This document shows positions 46,790-60,580 of a stretch of DNA of 64,000 bases, piece by piece (the stretch's first letter is position 1; every line of letters starts with the position of its first letter). The notes under the pieces were generated by a model that searched no databases, had not been told where the DNA came from, and worked only from the letters and a program-made list of their open reading frames with translations. Location: contig WIUZ02000012.1 of assembly GCA_015956445.1 (NCBI GenBank), positions 744,001 through 808,000 of the forward strand. The letters are read 5' to 3'. The DNA comes from Thelephora terrestris (taxonomy: Eukaryota; Basidiomycota; Agaricomycetes; Thelephorales; Thelephoraceae). The translations under genes and the position numbers were made by a program.

Positions 46790-48291
46790 AGATCTGAACT
46801 CAGTACTTGTATATCAGCGCAACTGCGTTATGTATCTATGATCACTTGCTCTTGTTTGATGACGAGGTGTGATTACTGGATTCAAACACCTCCTACTTTC
46901 TGACCGTTGACGTCTTCCTTTTGAAGGTTCGTTACTATTGGAAGGATCGACGGTCTTGGAGTTCGTCTTGCTTTTCTTGTGTTGTATGCGGAAAGCTGAC
47001 AAACGGATAGTGTTTGCCTTATACTTCCTAGTGTGTCCACCAGATCACTACTTCACTCTCCCCTCCGAGGGTCCTTAACGGGGTTACACGTGCTAGTATC
47101 GTTGCATTCTTGTCGGATTCCACTTCTGGCGTGTCTACTTTGTCATATTAACGCCGGATGGTCCTGAGGTAACGCTGAGCCAAAAATGCTCTTCAATAAC
47201 GCTTATATTGTTTACAGCTCATGTAAGAAATCGAGCCGATGTTGACCGGCGTTGACATCGCATTCTCTAGATACACTGCCGATACGTTCGTCCAACTGAG
47301 CGTGACCGTGATTTCTTTGGCTTGCTTAGACGGCCTTATCACGCTGAGGTGCGTCGTGTTTCTTCAATTCGGTATTTTGCGTGATCTCCCCTTAGGACGT
47401 ATGCAATAACGTTCAGAAACAAGTTACTCACGACCTACTTGGCGACACTGGCACTGACGAGATTTGTCATCTCAGTCACGGGGTTCATGATTTTCCAGAG
47501 CCATCGTCTGCAGGTAATCCATCATCATCCCCCCCCCAATTGCAAACCACATTTCTAAGTTGTTTCCGCGCCCGGTTTCCGGCCCAAGATCGCTACGGTT
47601 TCGTTTGGGACAACCTTCGGTACGTAGTCGCCTAGAGGTTGCGGTAGAGTGTTTTGTTCACGGGAAATGGAACGCCTGAGTAGACATTTCTGCGTTCAGC
47701 ATCGTCGTTTGGTACGTCTGTCGTAACAAGCACACGCTCAAGACTTCGGGGCTGGTTCGCACGATCGTAGCGCAGGCCACCATATATTTCATCATCACCG
47801 TCGTTGTGCAAATATTTAGCCAGGTAGCCCTTAACTTCACGAAGGTGTGATCTCTAGTTCACGCATCGTAGTGCGTCGCTCATAATTGCCGCAGAACGAC
47901 TACTTTGAAACACTTTCGTTTGGGTGAGCGTACAGTCGGTTCTGGGTGTAAGCAATTTGAACACTGATGGATTCTCGCTACGTGAAGTGTATATGGCCTG
48001 TACGCCGTCTCGCGCCCCGACTTCCCTTCACATATGCAACTCATCTCGTCTTCCAGAATTTACCCTCCCTTGATCACACGTTTCGTCCTTTCGCTGAGAA
48101 AGTCCGCGGACCCAGGGGGAGGGCAAGAGCGGACGTTGGAACATCTCACCAGTATCAAGTTTGCTAGTGGCCCTCCAGCGGACGAGTCCGCTGGCGAGAC
48201 AATCGAAATGAATCCTGTCAACGTTTCGCGTGGGTGGATACGGGGTAGACAAGGCCACTCGGGCAAAGGGATGGACGATCTATCATATTAA
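46790..48291 (+). CDS. DUF6533-like seven-helix membrane protein, copy B (exon model unresolved)
   Basis: The partner of copy A, with the same order of blocks: TQYLYISATALCIYDHLLLF (to ~46869), VRYYWKDRRSWSSS after a 56-60 nt intron at ~46927, a conserved block near 47395-47515 that contains the equivalent of copy A's RTYAITFRNK region, an IYRNK-equivalent near 47710 (WYVCRNKHTLKTSG), and the tail LSLRKSADPGGGQERTLEHL ending at 48291. Identity to copy A is roughly three quarters by eye across the block. As in copy A, I cannot build a full model with a clean start, and one or both may be pseudogenes. Confidence 0.5.
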
Positions 48292-48509
48292 CCTCCGCAG
48301 TTGGGGTCTTGAACAGGACTAAATAATCGATAGGTCGTGGGTAATGACGGTTTCAGATCTACACGAAATCAAGGTCGTTCAGCGACAACTAATCCCCTTC
48401 AATACTAGTGTGGGGAAGAGAAAAGCGTACACGAGGGATAGAGAAATCAAAGACGAGCTTTACAGCGACTGCACGAGGGTATAAGGAAAACAACGCCGAG
48501 GCAACGACG

Positions 48510-49534
48510 TCACATCGCAAGTTCTGCCAGTAACTTCTTCAGCATTTCTTCCTCGTTCAGTTCTGCTGGTTGCTCTGCTACAAAGATCAGCCGACCTCGT
48601 GATGATGAAGACCGTGACCATGAACCTACCTGCCATTGTTCTCGTAGCGCCTGGTGGCAGATGTATTGGTACAGGCTCCACAACCTGTAACATCTCGTTC
48701 AGTTCGTCTTGTTCGAGATACGCCAAATCCTCCTTCAGCTCATCCTCCTTCAGCTCATCCTCCTCCAGCTCATCCTCCTTCAGATCATCCTCCTCCAGCT
48801 CATCCTCCTTCAGATCATCCTCCTCCAGCTCATCCTCCTTCAGCTCGTCCTCCTTCAGCTCATCCTTAACACAAGTGAGGTTTCAATCATAGTAGAGGAT
48901 CCGCGGGGAGGTAACGCACCTCGTCAAGGTCAAAACAAATCGGTCCACTCGAAATCTGCCTCTGGACCTCAGTCGCAAGGCGTGCCTGTTCTTGGAGATC
49001 CGCAATAATCTTGTTAACCTTGTCGATCGAGCTGAATACCCACAGATGAGTACACGCATCTCTGGAAGGCTATGTAATAAACATACAGGTCACCGTGGAT
49101 CGTATACAAAGCATTGGCCGCTTTCTCCATCGCAGGAATATGTTCCCGGTTTATCTTTACAGACCCGAGCGTGTTCACAGTCATCTCCAATTGGGACTTT
49201 GTTCCATGTAGCTTCTCCAGCTCGATCTCCAGCATCTTCTTCCGCTTCAGTGCAGCGAGAGAAACTGCATCCGCGTGTACGCAGAAACGACACAACCGTT
49301 TGTTCAGCACAGATGAACAGTAGTCACACCCCAGGAAGATGAGATCGACACACCAGCAGGCTTGTTCGTCATGGCGTTAGCCTTAGCCTCAGCCATCTCC
49401 TCCTCAACCTTCTTCAACAAATACTCCTCTTTCTTTCCAATCATCTGCAGTTGGTGGCGCAGGCCAACGATGACATCCCTCGACATCTGCTGCGCATCCT
49501 TTCGTCCCCAAATCCAGGCCATCCAACCGGCCAT
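48510..49534 (-). CDS. SNF7: ESCRT-III subunit Snf7/Vps32 (CHMP4) with acidic repeat
   Basis: A 257-aa ESCRT-III protein that polymerises on endosomal membranes to drive multivesicular-body formation. Five exons on the minus strand: 49534-49354, 49264-49087, 49031-48920, 48864-48630 and 48577-48510. The start MAGWMAWIWGRKDAQQMSRD and the basic helix hairpin QLQMIGKKEEYLLKKVEEEM, LAALKRKKMLEIELEKLHGT and INREHIPAMEKAANALYTIH follow the family. SIDKVNKIIADLQEQARLAT matches helix 4. Between helix 4 and the terminal MIM-like helix (EEEMLKKLLAELAM) is a run of nine five-residue units of the type DELKE, DELEE and DDLKE, absent from typical family members and explaining the extra length. Confidence 0.9.
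48730..48864 (-). repeat. 15-bp coding minisatellite in SNF7
   Basis: Nine consecutive 15-bp units (minus-strand reading GATGAGCTGAAGGAG and variants) encode DELKE/DELEE/DDLKE. Units alternate in a partly ordered pattern, which suggests duplication of pairs of units. There is no spacer between units. Confidence 0.9.
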
Positions 49535-49689
49535 ACCGTTTATCGTTTCGTGGAGTGACGTTTATCGAGGTGGTGGCGAGTATCGCAGTGCGGCAAGGAT
49601 TTATTGCACTAGTCACGCCGGCTGAGATGGCGGAAGCGGACAAACAGATATCGTTTTGGGAGGATCGCAGCAGGCCCTAGATGATCCCT

Positions 49690-50034
49690 AACGGAAGCGC
49701 CTAAATTGACATACCAATCTGTACCCAGGAAAGTCACGCCTTCTGGGAATTGATGAAACACGTCTAGACCCTTGATTGTTACGTCCGCGCCCTTGATGAG
49801 CTTCTTCCCTGCGAGGATCTGCAGGAGTGTGGATTTGCCAGCTATGTTTGGAACCGGCGATGAGATTTCCGACCGAGAGAGAGAGAGAGAGGCTGACCTC
49901 CGTTTGCGCCGATGAGCAAAGTCCTTGAACCCATTGGAAGAGAAAGCGAGACATCATCTAGAGCGGGTTCGAGGGCACCCCGGGAGAAAATGTGAGATTA
50001 TCTACTGACTCACTGAGACGGCGGGACTGGACAT
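49690..50034 (-). pseudogene. 5' fragment of a CAF16-like ABC ATPase
   Basis: On the minus strand from 50034: MSSPAVS, then NLTFSPGVP, then (after a change of frame) LEPALDDVSLSLPMGSRTLL and IGANG; across an intron the Walker A motif is completed as GANGAGKSTLLQILAGKKL and the fragment goes on to GVTFLGTDW. Nothing corresponding to the signature motif, Walker B or H-loop follows; instead the SNF7 upstream region begins. Caf16 is a soluble ABC ATPase linked to CCR4-NOT and Mediator. The frame change and missing two-thirds argue for a gene fragment, with a complete copy presumably elsewhere. Confidence 0.65.
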
Positions 50035-50085
50035 GACGCGAACACGTGATCGGTTTATGCGCGCTTCAGTACTATCGGAACGGCG

Positions 50086-51860
50086 ATGATTACGCGCCAC
50101 TCTCCACCTTCACTCTCGATGGATAACCAGCCGATCACGGTTCTGCAAAATACTACGAATGTTCACAGCGACGGAACTACGCTACATGCTTTTTTTCAAC
50201 GTCATAAACGCCCTGCGGATGACGAAACGACTGGGCCGCTCAATAAGAAACCTAGGGCGGAGGTGACTACGGAGAGCCAGGAGGCTGAATCTCAAGACTT
50301 CGTTGATGATGCTGTGGAGGAGGTGTGCGTGCCTAGAACGAACACGTTCAAGATGCTACGGAATATGTATCGGGCGAGGAACGTCTTCGCCCAACCATCC
50401 AGTGTGTATCCCGTTTCTTGTGTAGGCAGAAGCTAACGGCTGCTGTTAGTACCAACGAACAAGGTATTAGAGAGCTTCGTATCGTCGGGGAAGGCGGACA
50501 CGTTTTATTGTCACTCTCTCAGGGACAATACTTCGTTCTCGCCGCCGTACACTTGTGCCTTCTCCAACGGTGAGGGCGTACGCCACGCAAAAGTCACGAT
50601 ACTCATTGAAAGCCACGGCCAGGCTCGAAACGTGGCGAGAACTCCTTATTGGCCGTCGCGGCAGAAGATGGCGCAGTTCACATACTCAACACAGCCAAGC
50701 GGAAAGATTGGGATTGTGGTATGAGCAATTTGAACCGTTCTGCGTGTTTGCGCTGACCATCTACACAGAACCGCAAAGGACTATACTCGCTGCCCACTCC
50801 AACGCTATATTCGACTTGAAGTGGCATCCGAGCGATGAATATATTGCGACTGCATCGGGCGACCAGACGATCGTCATCTCTTCTGTCCATCACGAGCGCC
50901 GGCTCACCACTTTGTTTGGACATACGCAGTCTGTGAAATGCCTTGCGTGGGAGCCGGAGAATGGAAATGTGCTGTGTAGCGGCGGTCGTGACGGTGCCAT
51001 CCTCGTTTGGGACTTGCGGGTGGGGGAGAAGTGGAGACCGTCAACGCACAGTAGGGAGCTTGGACCAAGTTTGGTCATGCCGCAGGCGCACAAAAATATT
51101 GGGACGAGGTGCACTCCCAATGGACGGAAAGTCGCAAGGAGCATCACCAGCCTGACGTACGCCGTCGGAAAACCGTATTCCATCATCAGTAGTTGCGCAT
51201 TTGATGGGTAAGTTGGGCCTGCTTGGTATATTGATCAATTTCTCACGCGTTGACCTTGATAGCGTTCTACGGGAATGGGACATCCGGCTTCCCAGCCAGA
51301 AATCCAAGCTTCCAAAAAAGCAGACCCGCCCGATACACATGTCTCCCATGGATCCCACTGTTGAATGTGACTCTTCCTCCAGCCGACGTCCGCGAGGGAT
51401 CACCAGCATTTCAGTCGGCACCGGTCCCACTGAAGGCTTGTTGTTCGCCCTGGCCAACGATTCCAATATTCACACCTTCAGCGCGGATACCCTTACGCCA
51501 ATCTCTTCTTCAAGGTTTTCTCACGAGACGATGCGGACGAACTCGTTTTACATCAAGTCCGCGATTTCACCCTGCGGAAAGTGGATGATCACAGGCTCAT
51601 CGGACCGAAAGGCTTTCTTGTACGATGTCAGCAACGCCTCGAGGAACTTTGAAATCTCCCCTTGGGAGGGAAAGGGTGGTGTGGTTGAGTTGGAAGGGAG
51701 CCGTTCAGAGGTGGGAGCTGTGGATTGGGGCCACGATATCTTTGCGGCTTGTTACGATAGGGTCGTGAGGGTTTGGAGGCCGGATATTGAGACCCGTCGG
51801 TTGTGCGAAGATGATCCTGAGGAGCAGAAGTGGAATTGGAATTGGGCAAAGCGGTTATGA
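50086..51860 (+). CDS. CDT2: CDT2/DTL-type WD40 protein (CRL4 substrate receptor)
   Basis: A 522-aa WD40 protein resembling Cdt2, the receptor that brings PCNA-bound substrates such as Cdt1 to the CUL4-DDB1 ubiquitin ligase during S phase. Five exons: 50086-50401, 50450-50569, 50623-50718, 50769-51207 and 51263-51860. Repeats visible include SLLAVAAEDGAVHILNT, ILAAHSNAIFDLKWHPSDEY, LFGHTQSVKCLAWEPENGNV and ISPCGKWMITGSSDRKAFLY. The ends of several repeats carry WDxR-type motifs (ILVWDLRVG, LREWDIRLP) used to contact DDB1. The disordered N-terminus has TTLHAFFQRHKRP, similar to a PCNA-binding box but without the first Gln. The start could also be the in-frame ATG at 50119. Confidence 0.83.
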
Positions 51861-52304
51861 TTATGTGGGTGTTTTGCCTCGCTTTGGACGGGCTCGATGT
51901 CCGGTTTTAGGCCAATGGCAAGCCAAACTCGACAAGTCGAGCCGCAAAGGTCCAAGTACTAGTAGCAACGATAGCGCTCCGCCCCGATCGGAATTCTATC
52001 GAGTGGCCGTGCGGGTTTGGAGGGATGTTGACAGGATATTGGTATATTGACTGCGTGATGTACTGTTCGGTATTAGGGTGTATTAGCCAGCTTACGCGTA
52101 GGTATCTACGTTTCTCGACCTTGGTGGAAGGTGCCAGAATATCGGACCCACCCCTCGGAACGTAATTCCCACGAGCCACGCGGGCGACGCGCGTACCCTG
52201 TCCCTTGTCTCATCCTGACTTTGCGGCGGTTTATAAACTCTGGTTGTTCATCGCCGCTTCCGCCATCCTTTAATCCCCACTACCAACACCTTAATATCTC
52301 TATC
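51861..52304. other. Intergenic spacer
   Basis: About 440 bp between CDT2 and CDC48, both on +. It includes the CDC48 promoter. No ORF or repeat stands out. Confidence 0.5.
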
Positions 52305-55171
<2,867 letters not shown>

Positions 55172-55420
55172 GCCGTGCTACTATCGTTTCCCCCTTTTAT
55201 GTTTCGTTTCCTTGATTCCTGTCTTCGTTGAAGTAAAATAGACAAAACGCTCCATGTACTACTACCATTATCAACAACTGGTTGGGTATGATAGGAGAAT
55301 AATCATCTCCATATCTCGACAGTTCCTTCTGGCGTAGAAGAGGTGAAGTATGGATGAGTTCGCTTGCCCTCGCATGCCGTTCGAAGGGCTCCGTGAATAT
55401 GTCTCTGCAGAGATAGTGTT

Positions 55421-56273
55421 TTAATGTATGTGGGGGTCACCTTCCGCGTCCTTTCTGTCCGTAGTTGCGGGCCCATTTGAGCGTTTGTCAGCCGTAGGCT
55501 CCTCGACTGGCGGGTAAGCTGAGGTCTGTTCAACGTCCATAGCATCCTGGTCTTCGTTCTTCGTTCTTTCTACCCCAACGTCGTCAGTATCCCCCCTCAC
55601 CGTCTGTTCTTCGGCGGGTTTTGGCGGCACAACGCTAGCCGCCACCGTCACGGAAGGCTTTGTCGACTCCTCGACTTTCTTTGCTACTGAAGATCAGATC
55701 TCCCATGATCGACGAGTGTTCTCGGGCTGACCTGGTTCGTCCTTTGACTCTCTTTTTTGAGAGTCTCGAAGGAGGTTTCTCAAGCTTGCCCTTACTTCGG
55801 AGGGGTACAATCTTTCTGACCTTGCGCGGAACTCGCCAACAGCGCGTTCGACGAGTGGGAACCTCATCTGGCCATGAGCTTCCAGTTCTCTTTGGACCGC
55901 GGGGGACGCGCTTTACTAGTGACTCACCTATCGAGTTCTGCTGTGAGTTCTCGATGAACCGCCTCTTGGGGCAGGTACTCGAGTTTACGATCCGACTGAA
56001 GCTTTTGGCGGGCAATGACCTCCACTTTCCCGAGTAGAGGCCCTACAACCTCCTAAACATCGCACGCAAGGCCTTCTGTCACCCTTCGAACGGGGAAAAG
56101 CCTGTGCAGACTCACGCTTTTCTGAAAATCTGATAACATTTCTCGTCTGAGCCGGTCGAATTCGCCAGACTTCTTGTACCTGAAGGATCGTGAGCGCGTC
56201 GGCCCAATGATCGTCGGTAGACTCGGCCTAGCGCTTACTCTGCGACGAGCTGTGCTGGATTTGTTATGGACAT
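55421..56273 (-). CDS. SHG1: SHG1/BOD1-domain protein (COMPASS subunit Shg1-like)
   Basis: A 206-aa protein in five exons on the minus strand: 56273-56239, 56179-56116, 56052-55928, 55862-55732 and 55686-55421. The spliced N-terminus reads AQLVAEYKKSGEFDRLRREM, then LSDFQKSEVVGPLLGKVEVI and ARQKLQSDRKLEYLPQEAV, the SHG1 domain shared with yeast Shg1 and metazoan BOD1 proteins. Shg1 is an accessory subunit of the Set1/COMPASS histone H3K4 methyltransferase. RFPLVERAVGEFRARSERLY continues the domain. The last exon is a disordered Pro/Glu/Asp-rich tail. Raw translation hides the gene because the exons are 35-131 nt. It is divergent from HEM12. Confidence 0.82.
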
Positions 56274-56633
56274 GGTTGCTGTGAGGACGATATCTGACAG
56301 GAACTCGCGTGCATGTGCGGCGCACGCGGTAGCACCGGCGCGTGGAGATTGCCGCACGTCGAGTTTTAAACTCCACGATTGAGCGCTGGGCGCTGCAGCG
56401 GCTGATCGGTCGTGATCGGCCCATAAAATGCCCTAAGCCCCCGATTCTCTCCCAATCCCAATACCTCTTTCCTTTCCTCCTCTACTGCTATCCGACCCCA
56501 AACACACGCGTTTGCGGAACGTGCGTGTCATTTACTGCAACTGTTGTACCCTTTGGGCTCATAATAGGGTATTCAATTTCGCAGGCTCGCCTACTTGAGA
56601 AACCGGAAGCAAATTTTGAACAGCAGGTGGAAG
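56274..56633. promoter_or_regulatory. Divergent SHG1/HEM12 promoter
   Basis: 360 bp between the two start codons on opposite strands, GC-rich near SHG1 and pyrimidine-rich (CCAATCCCAATACC, CTTTCCTTTCCTCC-like) near HEM12. Both promoters must lie here. Confidence 0.6.
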
Positions 56634-57915
56634 ATGGTCGCAGCGCATGATTTCCCAGAGTTGAAGAACGATCTGCTCTTGCGAGCCGCTCGAGGTACCT
56701 GTTCTGGTCAAGGGTTGTTGTAGCTGAAGATCCTAGCGGTGTTTAGGTGAAGTGACGGAAAGGGCACCCGTCTGGGTCATGAGACAAGCTGGCCGTTATC
56801 TACCCGGTATAGTCCGCTATTACTGCGCTCAAGTTATAAAGGACCCTCATCCCATGTTTTTGGTATTTTTCCTAGAGTTTCGTAAGGTCCGCGAGAGTCA
56901 TGGATTTTTCGAGATTTGCAGGACGCCTAGCCTCGCCTGCGAGATCACCCTCCAACCGATCCGCAGATACTCTGGGCTAATTGACGCTGCGATCATTTTT
57001 TCCGATATTCTCGTCGTTCCACAGGCGATGGGTTTAGAGGTGATTATGAATCCTGGTCCACACTTTCCGGACCCCCTGAACACCCCCGAAGACGTGCACA
57101 CGAAACTGCACAAGGTCGTTGACGTGGAGATGGAGCTGGGATACGTGTATGAGGCCATAACTTTGACGAGGAAAAAACTCAACGGCGAAGTCCCCTTGAT
57201 TGGGTTTGTGGGTGCACCTTGGACCTTGTTTGCGTACATGATTGAAGGTGGGGGGAGCAAAACGCTACAGAAGTCCAAGAGTTGGCTGTACATGTATCCT
57301 TCGGAATCGAAGGACTTGCTTCACAGGATAGCGGAGGTCTGTGTGGAATTCCTTGTCGGCCAAGCGACGGCCGGGGCACAGGTAGGGGGAAGGATAACGC
57401 GGTCACGCTTTGATTGACTTACGGTTGCCGTTCCTTAGTTCCTTCAAGTTTTCGACTCTTGGGCTGGTGAACTTTCACCTCACGATTTTGCCGAGTTCTC
57501 GTTGCCTTCCCTCGAATATATCGCCAGAGAAGTTCGTCGGAGACTGAGGGATCAAGGGCTTCCAATCGTTCCCCTCACCCTCTTTCCTAAAGGAGCGAAC
57601 ACCTCCCTGGAAAGGATCGCTCAGAGGAGCGGTTACGATGTTATTGGGCTGGATTGGTGCATCGAACTGTCCGTTGCTCGGGAAATAGCCGGTCCAAATG
57701 TTGCGCTCCAAGGAAACCTGGACCCGAACGTGTTGTATGGCGGGAAGGAAGCGATTGAACGGGAGGTTAAGAGGATGTGCGAGGGTTTTAAAGGCGGGAG
57801 GGAGACGAGGGCGTGGATTGCAAACTTGGGGCATGGGATCACGCCCGGGGTCGACCCTGAAGACCTCAGGTTCTTCTTCGAATGTGTACACAAGTATTCT
57901 GCGACTTATCCCTAG
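56634..57915 (+). CDS. HEM12: Uroporphyrinogen decarboxylase
   Basis: A 367-aa cytosolic enzyme that removes four carboxyl groups from uroporphyrinogen III to give coproporphyrinogen III in haem synthesis. Four exons: 56634-56694, 56747-56806, 56876-57381 and 57439-57915. The N-terminal signature is complete after splicing: ERAPVWVMRQAGRYLPEFRK, with the substrate-binding Arg residues and later Asp in IIFSDILVVPQAMGLEV. The second signature is IGFVGAPWTLFAYMIEGGGS. VALQGNLDPNVLYG and NLGHGITPGVDPEDLRFF close the barrel. The length matches the family. Confidence 0.96.
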
Positions 57916-58182
57916 TGTAATGCTTTCTTTGCTTAGATTTTTTAATGGAATGTAGACTAGGGCTTCGCCCATGTTCCCGTAAACTGACCGAAGAGACGGT
58001 ACGGTACCTGTAATGAAAGTGGGCGTCTGGGCATCACTATAGTATAACCTGACCTCCATCGTCGTCGTGTCGCCGGACCACCGTATTCAACGAGCTGTTC
58101 ACAACCTAATCACTTGCAACTCCTGTCGCTTCTTCTACCCCATCGGCGCCCGGGATCAGCATTCAGTCACGGGCTATACAAC

Positions 58183-60088
58183 ATGGAATCGGCGACCGCG
58201 GACACCACCATCCTGACCGCGAGGCGTACTATCACTTTCCTGGTCTCGCTCCTCGTTGCTTTATGCTCTGGAACGAACTACGTGCGTAATCTTGTGTCAG
58301 ACGCAAGTGATGCTTGGGACGGCTGAGAACATCTGGCAGGTCTATTCCGGTGCGTTGCATCAACAATGGAGCGACGCACGAAGAAAATAGTGAGAATCAT
58401 TTAGCGTACGGTCCACAGCTCGGCCAACGTCTACAATTATCATACGCGAAGCAGAACCTGGTCGGTCTGAGCGGAAATCGTATGACCACCCAAACCGTTG
58501 ATTATTCAGTTGATGATCTCATCAAAACCCCCACAGTCGGCGTGTACGGGTCAGCGCCATTTGTGGGGAAACTCGCGGACTCGAGAGGGCCTCGACTCTC
58601 TCTGACCCTCGCTTTTATTCTGCTTCTGACCGGATACCTGGGTATCAAGACGGTATACGATGTTTCAGGGAACAGTGCGAAACCTGTCGGGGACGATACG
58701 TTGTTTATACTCATGCTTTTTTCGTTAATCTCTGGGATCGGCAGTAACTCAGGTTATCCTGCAGCGCTGAATACCGTTGCAAAGAGTTTCCCGAACAAGA
58801 TAGTAAGTTCCGGCTTTGGACCGGTAACGTCGACTGCCATGCTCACCCCTCTCTTGAATATAGAGAACCACTGCGACCGGCATCATAGTTTCTGGGTTCG
58901 GGTTGTCGGCTTTCGTTTTTTCCACGATCGCACGCACGATATTCCCTGGCAACACTTCCGGCTTCTTGCTCACTCTAGCACTCGGGACAGCCTTGCCAAT
59001 GGTGCTCGGCTGGCTCTTGATTCGCCCTTGCCCATACCCCGAACCCGCAACAAAGGCGACCCCCGAGAGCGATAATCTCGAAGAACCGGTCGATACGAGT
59101 TTCCTCCCAACCGAGACAACGCGACTGATTCGAAAGAATGGTCACTCCAACCCCCATAGTATTACTGGCCTAACTCTCCTGCGCACCACCGATTTCTGGA
59201 TACTATTCTTGATTATGTCACTTTGTGAGTGTTTCCATCATGAAAACGGGGTTTGTTGACCGAACAACCCAAGTAACCGGATCGGGTATCATGTGTGAGC
59301 GAAGGAATCGGATTATTTCGCACACAAGAAACATTGAGAGGACGAAAATATTCATATTCAGGGATAAACAATGTTGGGCTGATGGCTCGCGCACTCATGC
59401 TCAAGGATAATGCAAGCCCTGACGAGAGGGAGTGTGTGAAGTGGCAGACACTCCAAGTTTCAACGCTGAGCATTGCGAGCTGCGTCGGTCGCATTTCAAT
59501 CGGTATGTCACCCTATGGCGCTATTTTGGTGAGGCTCAAACTTTCTACCGGACAGGCATGGCAGCGGATTTCGCAAATCACAGAGGAACGAGACGTTCTC
59601 GGTGTCTCTCTATAGTTGCCATGTTTTTCCTCATCTCTCAGCTAGTTGGCCTTCGCGTTCAGGACATTAAACATCTCCAGTACGCGGTTCTCTTGGTTGG
59701 TTTTTCGTATGGTGGGGTGTTCGGACTCATGCCGACCATCATCATCGAATGGTTTGGAATGGGTCCGTGCAGCCGTTCGTTTCCTCTGAGACTCCAAGGA
59801 CTAACATACCCTTCGGATTCCCTTCCTTCTTCGTTGTTGAACGGTTGCACAGCCCACTTCGGACAAAACTTGGGCCTCGTTTCCGTGTCCCCGATTTTTG
59901 CGGGGAACATTTTCTCGGTGATATTCGGGCGGGTTTTCGACGCACATTCGTCGCACGGCGAGTACGGCATGCATTGCTTTGAGGGAGCGCGATGTTACTC
60001 CGCGAGCTTGTATGTAACCGCTCTGGCTTGCTTCTGCGCTTTGGCGTTGGCATTCTTGGCCGCGAAAAGAGACAAGAAGTATCGATAG
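58183..60088 (+). CDS. MFS transporter, Mch1/nodulin-like type, copy 1
   Basis: A 471-aa polytopic membrane transporter in nine exons: 58183-58281, 58340-58349 (10 nt), 58405-58479, 58537-58802, 58864-59224, 59274-59294 (21 nt), 59362-59502, 59556-59762 and 59853-60088. The first helix reads TFLVSLLVALCSGTNYVYSA; YGPQLGQRLQLSYAKQNLVG and PFVGKLADSRGPRLSLT (MFS motif A region) follow, then TGIIVSGFGLSAFVFSTIAR and SGIMWINNVGLMARALM. Order and motifs match the fungal Mch1 group of monocarboxylate-transporter-like MFS proteins. The hydrophilic loop around PATKATPESDNLEEPVDTS separates the two six-helix halves. The substrate is unknown. Copy 2 follows directly with the same exon lengths. Confidence 0.87.
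58340..58349 (+). other. 10-nt microexon (MFS copy 1)
   Basis: GTCTATTCCG, bordered by CAG and GT. It supplies Val-Tyr-Ser and the first base of Ala. The identical position and length recur in copy 2 (60744-60753). Confidence 0.8.
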
Positions 60089-60580
60089 AACCCGACAATT
60101 CAACTGCTATGACGAGGGCCTCTGTTGCCGTGACCTTCAGGCAGGTGTTGACATCGGTTGCTCATGTTATCGAGTCACTCATGATTGTTTGCTTGATAGG
60201 CAGCAATCTGATTCTATGAACCCTCGACGACATTGTCAAAGACCGCAGATTCCGTTTCTGATGGAGAGCTCCCGTCCTAGGAAGTCGAGCCGGCAGTCAT
60301 CGTAGATTGTCCCACATGTTGGTATTTCCGTTTGTAAATGTACTGGTGTATTCGTTCAAGCACGAGTCCTGCCTCGTGCGCCACGCTTCTTTTGGTGACC
60401 AGCCAGGTGGAGCGTATTGAGTACATCTCGCCAACTGCCGAGCTCCTTGGTGCTGCGACATCACTACGTTCGACAAGTATTACAGCTCCATTATTTGCCA
60501 CTCCTCTGGCTTGCTGTACAGGACGCATCTCTAATCCGTCTACGAGCGGGAAATCACTATCCAGTCGCGGGTGATACGAA
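60089..60580. other. Spacer between the tandem MFS genes
   Basis: About 490 bp with no supported ORF. It contains the promoter of copy 2. I see no clear match to the region upstream of copy 1, so the duplicated block seems to be mainly coding. Confidence 0.5.

Noticed and set aside
48730-48864. Regular short repeats resembling a CRISPR array
   Set aside because: Units are contiguous, 15 bp, lie in a coding exon in frame, and have no unique spacers; the genome is fungal.
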